Shown: piece after piece, positions 16,507 through 20,075 of the stretch | Layout: each line of letters starts with the position of its first letter | Numbering within the stretch: the stretch's first letter is position 1 | From: Bacteroidota bacterium | Lineage (GTDB): Bacteria; Bacteroidota; Bacteroidia; NS11-12g; UBA955 | Direction of reading: 5' to 3' | Length of the DNA: 20,075 bases | Assembly: GCA_947450015.1 (NCBI GenBank) | Contig: CANFUB010000012.1 | Location: forward strand, 1-20,075 | Notes under the pieces: generated by a model | The model's input: only the letters and a program-made list of their open reading frames with translations | Database searches by the model: none | Told to the model about the DNA's origin: nothing | Position numbers and translations under genes: made by a program

Positions 16507-18132
16507 TTAGAATTTATAGCGCACTGCGAGATTGTAATTGGTGATTTTTATTTTACTCCTTAAGACACCATAGTCGAGCGAATAATTGTATTTGTTTTGT
16601 TGAAATTGAAACTCGGTACCCAACCACCATTTTTTATAGACATTGTAACTGTATTGCAGTCCAAGCGACAAACCGACATTGAATTTATTCTTATATAAAC
16701 CATTGAGGTTAGTGAGTTGTGTAGTGTTGATTGAAAACGTTTGACCATTGGCTTTGGTCATAAAACTTGCATTCACACCTCCAGAAAAAATCAAGTCGTT
16801 TTTAGCATTAATTGGCAAAGTATACATAACACGAATCGGCACATTTACATAATTCAATTCGTTTCTACCTTGCACATGAAAAACCAATGGATCTGCAGAG
16901 TCGGGCACAAAAATATAACCCAAAATATTTTCATTCACATCGCGAAAAGGCAATTGATTTAGTTTATAGCTAAAATCAAAAGTTTGCACTATGTTGCGGT
17001 ATTGCAAGCCAGCGGCAAATCCAATGGCAAATTTTTGAATGGGATACCACTCGAAATTAAAATTAAAATGTTGACCCCTTGAGTTTGCATTGGTTAAATC
17101 AAATAAACTTTCTGCATCTCTGTGAATTTTATTACTATTGGTAATACCATTAACCTTTATATTCGTAGTGCCCACACCTGTTGAGAAGCCAATTGCAAAT
17201 TTCGGTTTAGGTAAGGTATTATCATCCGTTCTTTTGCCATTCTTTTTTCCGCCATTGGGCTTTAACGAATCTTTAGAATTTTGGCCATTATCACCCGCCA
17301 TTGCAATAGGGTTAACCGTTAACAAGGTGGTATCTTTATGGAAGGCAAGATTAGCAATTGGTTTTAAAGGAATGCCGTTTACACCACTGCTAATTGGGGA
17401 TTGTGAATGGGTAGGCGTTTCTTTATTGGGTTGAATAGCATCGGCCAAGTTTGATTTGTTATTGGCACCAGTGTTTCCTTTCTGTCCATTACTTTCTATA
17501 CTTCCTTTACCTGCTATTGATTTTGGCTTATCCATCTTTTTTAAACCCCGTTTAGCCATTCCACCGTTTAAGGCGTTTGCTTCGCTAGCCAAGTTGCCTT
17601 GGCCTGTCTTATCGCCACCACTGCGACTTGCGACATTTTTAGAATCCTTAGTTGTACTTTGTTGGTTTAGATTCGATGTCTCATCCGATGCGTTTGGTGC
17701 ATTTAGCCTAGTTTGGTTTTCAGCCATTTTATCTGATTCACCTTTTGAATTTTGATTTGTATTTGAACCTTTATTTGGGTTTGTGTTTATTGCTTCTTCA
17801 GCCGTTTGGTTTTGGGTTATATTATTAGTGTTATTTTGAGAGGAAAGGTTAAAAGTATCTTCGGCAGCTGCTTGGGATTGAGCGGCTGCAGTGTTTATAG
17901 CATTTTGCTGCATAGCAGTAGTAGGGGAATTTTGCCCCATGTAAAATCCGATAGCCACTGCCAAAAGCAATGCACCAAAGCTGATGAAAAACCATGGCAA
18001 GAACCTTTTCTTGTTCGGCTTTTCTTTATCTAAAACCGCACTCAGCCTATCCCATTGGGCTTCGTGCAGTGGCTCTTTATGATCTTCAAAAGCCTTTTTG
18101 AGCGCTCGTTGAAGATTATCTTTGCTGTTCAT
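16507..18132 (-). CDS. Anti-sigma-like membrane protein fused to an outer-membrane beta-barrel
   Basis: A 541-aa protein in three parts. The cytoplasmic N-terminus (1-43, with ALKKAFEDHKEPLHEAQWDRL) resembles short anti-sigma regions that precede the membrane segment in Bacteroidetes. One transmembrane helix follows (about 44-66, FLPWFFISFGALLLAVAIG). A roughly 240-residue Asn/Gln/Ser/Lys-rich linker (70-308) should be disordered. The C-terminus (about 309-541) has alternating beta strands (KFAIGFSTGV, FNVGLSLGLQYSY) and ends YNLAVRYKF with a terminal aromatic, as in outer-membrane barrels of the PorT/OMP_b-brl type. It overlaps the sigma gene by 17 bp, which supports a sigma/anti-sigma pair. 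I infer one chain spanning inner membrane, periplasm and outer membrane; a non-sigma role remains possible. Confidence 0.85.
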   Translation of the reverse strand: MNSKDNLQRALKKAFEDHKEPLHEAQWDRLSAVLDKEKPNKKRFLPWFFISFGALLLAVAIGFYMGQNSPTTAMQQNAINTAAAQSQAAAEDTFNLSSQNNTNNITQNQTAEEAINTNPNKGSNTNQNSKGESDKMAENQTRLNAPNASDETSNLNQQSTTKDSKNVASRSGGDKTGQGNLASEANALNGGMAKRGLKKMDKPKSIAGKGSIESNGQKGNTGANNKSNLADAIQPNKETPTHSQSPISSGVNGIPLKPIANLAFHKDTTLLTVNPIAMAGDNGQNSKDSLKPNGGKKNGKRTDDNTLPKPKFAIGFSTGVGTTNIKVNGITNSNKIHRDAESLFDLTNANSRGQHFNFNFEWYPIQKFAIGFAAGLQYRNIVQTFDFSYKLNQLPFRDVNENILGYIFVPDSADPLVFHVQGRNELNYVNVPIRVMYTLPINAKNDLIFSGGVNASFMTKANGQTFSINTTQLTNLNGLYKNKFNVGLSLGLQYSYNVYKKWWLGTEFQFQQNKYNYSLDYGVLRSKIKITNYNLAVRYKF

Positions 18133-18667
18133 TTATATTTAATTTAGTTTTTACTAATTCTGTTAACGATCGTTTGGCCCGGCTGTATTGCGACCTTGAA
18201 GCCTCTTCACTTATATTGAGTTGTGCTGCTATTTCTTTATGACTTAATTCATCGATTACAAATAAGTTGATAATGATTTGTTGGTTCAATGGCAACTTAT
18301 GCATGAGCTTCATGGCCACTTCGGCCTCTAAACTTACTTCTTGCTCGAGCACCGTATCTTTAATTTCTAATGAATTATCAGAAATGTGCTCAACCAACAA
18401 AGCATTTTTTTGTTTTCGCAAAAAGTCGAGTGCAGTGTTCACACCTATGCGGTTAATCCATGTTTTAAGGCTGCTATTGCCTTGGAACTTATCAAGATTG
18501 TGGTAGACTTTTATTAAACTGTCTTGAAACACTTCTTCGGCATCTTCGCGCAAGCCAGTATATCGCATGCACAAGCCCATTAACTGCGGACCGTACTGAT
18601 CGTATAAATAGCGTTGTGCTTTGCTATCTCCTTTTTTACATTGCTTTATCAGATCTTTTTCCGTCAA
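18116..18667 (-). CDS. ECF (RpoE-like) RNA polymerase sigma factor
   Basis: A 183-aa sigma-70-family factor with only regions 2 and 4. Region 2 (about 15-88) includes DAEEVFQDSLIKVYHNL and the promoter-melting/-10 part FQGNSSLKTWINRIGVN. Region 4 (about 115-170) has the helix-turn-helix LSHKEIAAQLNISEEASRSQYSRAKRSL. The start appears to be TTG at 18667: an in-frame TAG lies immediately before it, and the next in-frame Met is residue 30, which would cut into region 2. An AAAGGG stretch 9 nt upstream could serve as ribosome site. The 3' end overlaps the downstream anti-sigma/barrel gene by 17 bp (translational coupling). The expected role is switching on an envelope-related regulon when released by its partner; the target promoters are unknown. 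Confidence 0.95.
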   Translation of the reverse strand: MTEKDLIKQCKKGDSKAQRYLYDQYGPQLMGLCMRYTGLREDAEEVFQDSLIKVYHNLDKFQGNSSLKTWINRIGVNTALDFLRKQKNALLVEHISDNSLEIKDTVLEQEVSLEAEVAMKLMHKLPLNQQIIINLFVIDELSHKEIAAQLNISEEASRSQYSRAKRSLTELVKTKLNINEQQR

Positions 18668-18698
18668 CTATTTGTGCCCTTTTGAACCATAGACGCAA

Positions 18699-18720
18699 CT
18701 TATCACATTTTCGTGACAAG
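18699..18720. promoter_or_regulatory. Imperfect 22-bp palindrome upstream of the sigma gene
   Basis: CTTATCAC (18699-18706), a 6-bp spacer and GTGACAAG (18713-18720) form an 8+6+8 dyad with one mismatch. It ends 32 bp before the sigma TTG, inside the 140-bp divergent region shared with the 77-aa gene. It could be an operator for either gene. It is TCAC-N6-GTGA, the reverse arrangement of a CRP/FNR-type site, and no regulator is recognised. Confidence 0.35.
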
Positions 18721-18807
18721 CTTTTGAAAAGAATTCAAATTTATTTTTAAGACTTTACACAATATTCTAAAATCTTAGGCGTTATAAGCGTATACAATCA
18801 ACAATAT

Positions 18808-19041
18808 ATGCAACAAACTTTTACGCAAGATGACATTCTTCTTTACATTTATAACGAACTTGAACCTGAGAGGGTGAACGGTCTTATAAAAGCAGTAGCA
18901 GAAGACAAAGCGCTCCTGACCTTCTATCAAGAGACATTAAAAACCCTTAATGATTTAGATTTAATTAAGATGGACCCTACCCCTTCCATTCTTAATATCT
19001 TAAATGAGGAGTCGCGCTCGAGCTCATTAGAGATTCATTAA
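18808..19041 (+). CDS. Conserved-looking 77-aa small protein (anti-sigma N-terminal-like)
   Basis: A 77-aa acidic protein with FTQDDILLYIYNELEPERV at the start, a middle AVAEDKALLTFYQETLK, a DLIKMDP segment and PSILNIL near the end. This resembles small Bacteroidetes proteins of about 75-90 residues that I remember as uncharacterised, and it recalls the first helices of anti-sigma factors (Q-D-D-x-x-x-Y-x-x-x-E-L), but it has no zinc ligands and no transmembrane helix. It is divergent from the ECF sigma gene and upstream of RNase R on the same strand. There is no Shine-Dalgarno site (CAACAATAT-ATG), which is normal for this phylum. A cytoplasmic regulator is plausible; function unknown. Confidence 0.75.
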   Translation: MQQTFTQDDILLYIYNELEPERVNGLIKAVAEDKALLTFYQETLKTLNDLDLIKMDPTPSILNILNEESRSSSLEIH

Positions 19042-19244
19042 ATCCATTTTTTGGTTTAAAAACAGGCCCTACAAGCCTTAATTGTATTTTATTCATCTGA
19101 TTATCAGTGATTTTTTGTTTTTCTTAAAACAAAACGAAAATTGCATTGTTATTAATTTTGTTGTCATTTCTGGCACATTTCTCCTCTGAATAGCCTATCC
19201 AATATATTCTATCAATTCTCAACGGGGGCGAATTTCAATTTATG

Positions 19245-19252
19245 TATCTTTG
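19245..19252 (+). promoter_or_regulatory. Candidate -7 promoter box for RNase R
   Basis: TATCTTTG matches the Bacteroidetes -7 consensus TAnnTTTG and ends 13 nt before the RNase R ATG. A second match, TAATTTTG, lies at 19153-19160. Neither has a clear -33 TTTG at the usual spacing. Confidence 0.45.
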
Positions 19253-19265
19253 TAAAAAAAATTAA

Positions 19266-20075
19266 ATGAGTCGTAAAAAAGTAATTACGGAACTTACTGA
19301 AAATAATATTATTCAAATTCTTACCGACAACAAAGGAAAAATTCTGAACCATAAACAAATATTTTCTAAACTTCAAGCAGACAATCAGCCTCCCAATGCG
19401 GAGAGCTTACTTCCAATTCTAAACAAGCTGGCCGAAAACGGTAGCATAGAAAAAAGAGAACAGTATAAATTTTATAAACTGATGGCGCCAAAACTTTTAC
19501 AAGGCACCATCGATATTTCTAAAAACGGTCGCGTATTTCTTAGAGTAGAAGACAAAGAAGAAGACTACCAAGTAGAATTCTCCTCCATTAAATTATTGCC
19601 CTTCGACTTTGTAGAAGTTGAAATTGTAAAACAAGGCAATAAAAATCCGAAGGCCAATGTACTGCGCCTGATTCGACATTCAGAACGCACCTATACTGGT
19701 GTGCTCAGGAACAAAAACAACCAATGGTATATTGAACCTGACAATGTGAGATTTCAAATGCCTTTTAACACCCGCTACCTCGATTTTTTCAAAGAAGGTT
19801 ATAAGGTATCGTTTCACATTTTGGAATTCCGTCAAGACAGTAAGTTTCCGAAAGCAAGTGTGGTTGAACTATTGGGTAAACCGGGCGACCATAAAACAGA
19901 AATGCATTCCATTCTCACCGAGTTTGGTTTGCCAGAAGCCTTTGATGCCGAAGTACAAAAATTCTCGGATGAAATTTCTGAAACCATTACAGCCAAAGAT
20001 TTAGAAGGACGAGAAGATTATAGAAAAATATTAACCTTTACAATCGACCCAGACACAGCTAAAGATTTTGATGAT
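19266..20075 (+). CDS. rnr: Ribonuclease R, N-terminal part (cut by window end)
   Basis: An open frame from ATG 19266 runs off the window after 270 codons. Residues about 12-70 look like the N-terminal winged-helix of RNase R (NKGKILNHKQIFSKL, LLPILNKLAENGSIEKR). Two cold-shock/OB-type domains follow (about 76-138, LQGTIDISKNGRVFLRVE; and about 143-205, TGVLRNKNNQWYIEPDN). The frame ends in TIDPDTAKDFDD, the RNB active-site motif: D261, D267, D269 and D270 have the same spacing as the Mg-binding Asp residues of RNase II/R. The enzyme is a processive 3'-5' exoribonuclease that degrades structured RNA in the cytoplasm. Catalytic RNB remainder and S1 domain are expected beyond the edge. Vicinity to the 77-aa gene may be functional or incidental. 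Confidence 0.96.
   Translation, partial: MSRKKVITELTENNIIQILTDNKGKILNHKQIFSKLQADNQPPNAESLLPILNKLAENGSIEKREQYKFYKLMAPKLLQGTIDISKNGRVFLRVEDKEEDYQVEFSSIKLLPFDFVEVEIVKQGNKNPKANVLRLIRHSERTYTGVLRNKNNQWYIEPDNVRFQMPFNTRYLDFFKEGYKVSFHILEFRQDSKFPKASVVELLGKPGDHKTEMHSILTEFGLPEAFDAEVQKFSDEISETITAKDLEGREDYRKILTFTIDPDTAKDFDD

Noticed and set aside
17138..17755. Two plus-strand open frames of about 98-99 codons
   Set aside because: Both lie antisense to the low-complexity linker and barrel start of the anti-sigma/barrel gene; they have no recognisable domains and the minus-strand frame is clearly coding.
18699..18720. CRP/FNR binding site
   Set aside because: The half-sites are TCAC then GTGA, the reverse order of the TGTGA-N6-TCACA arrangement; kept only as an unassigned dyad.
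19068..19085. Hairpin AGGC...GCCT after the 77-aa gene
   Set aside because: Only a 4-bp stem with no adjacent T-run; not supportable as a terminator.
1..20075. Mobile element, prophage, toxin-antitoxin or defence island
   Set aside because: No transposase, integrase, terminal inverted repeats, tRNA target, nuclease/toxin pair or defence-type domain was found on either strand; composition looks uniform.

Overview
The window is AT-rich bacterial DNA that reads as Bacteroidota (Chitinophagales, Sphingobacteriales or a related lineage). The main evidence is two types of C-terminal sorting domain of the type IX secretion system (T9SS), PKD and SprB-like surface repeats, an FKBP lipoprotein, an ECF sigma factor paired with an anti-sigma/beta-barrel fusion, and promoter-like TAnnTTTG boxes in place of strong Shine-Dalgarno sites. 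I see no tRNA, rRNA, CRISPR array, transposase, phage gene or recognisable defence cassette.

Layout. Positions 1-3556 (minus) hold the first 1185 codons of a very large secreted protein whose 3' end lies outside the window. Its reading frame is open along the whole stretch. A terminator at 3779-3810 separates it from an FKBP-type prolyl isomerase lipoprotein (3829-4524). A 316-bp gap follows, with a six-copy 8-bp tandem repeat ending exactly at the stop codon of the next gene. Next come a short-chain dehydrogenase and a thioredoxin-fold protein (minus, coupled with a 1-nt gap), then a divergent CoA-binding protein (6246-6620) with a strong hairpin behind it, then a 463-bp AT-rich gap that may hold one small ORF.

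Positions 7126-18667 are one minus-strand block. In transcription order it contains an ECF sigma factor with a TTG start, an overlapping 541-aa protein with an anti-sigma-like N-terminus and an outer-membrane barrel at its C-terminus, an 807-aa propeller-like T9SS cargo, a 467-aa four-PKD T9SS cargo, a terminator, and a 1740-aa M4 metallopeptidase with nine Ig-like repeats and a type B (CHU_C) sorting domain. To the right, on the plus strand, are a conserved-looking 77-aa small protein and the N-terminal 270 codons of RNase R, cut by the window edge just at its catalytic Asp cluster.

How the parts may work together: four predicted secreted or surface proteins lie in 20 kb, three of them next to an envelope-sensing sigma/anti-sigma pair. 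Whether the sigma factor controls them is inference from position only. The least ordinary observations are the anti-sigma/barrel fusion that should span both membranes, two exact-period domain duplications (236 aa in the protease, 176 aa in the PKD protein), and the 8-bp tandem repeat with inverted copies nearby. I did not find a clearly new multi-gene system.
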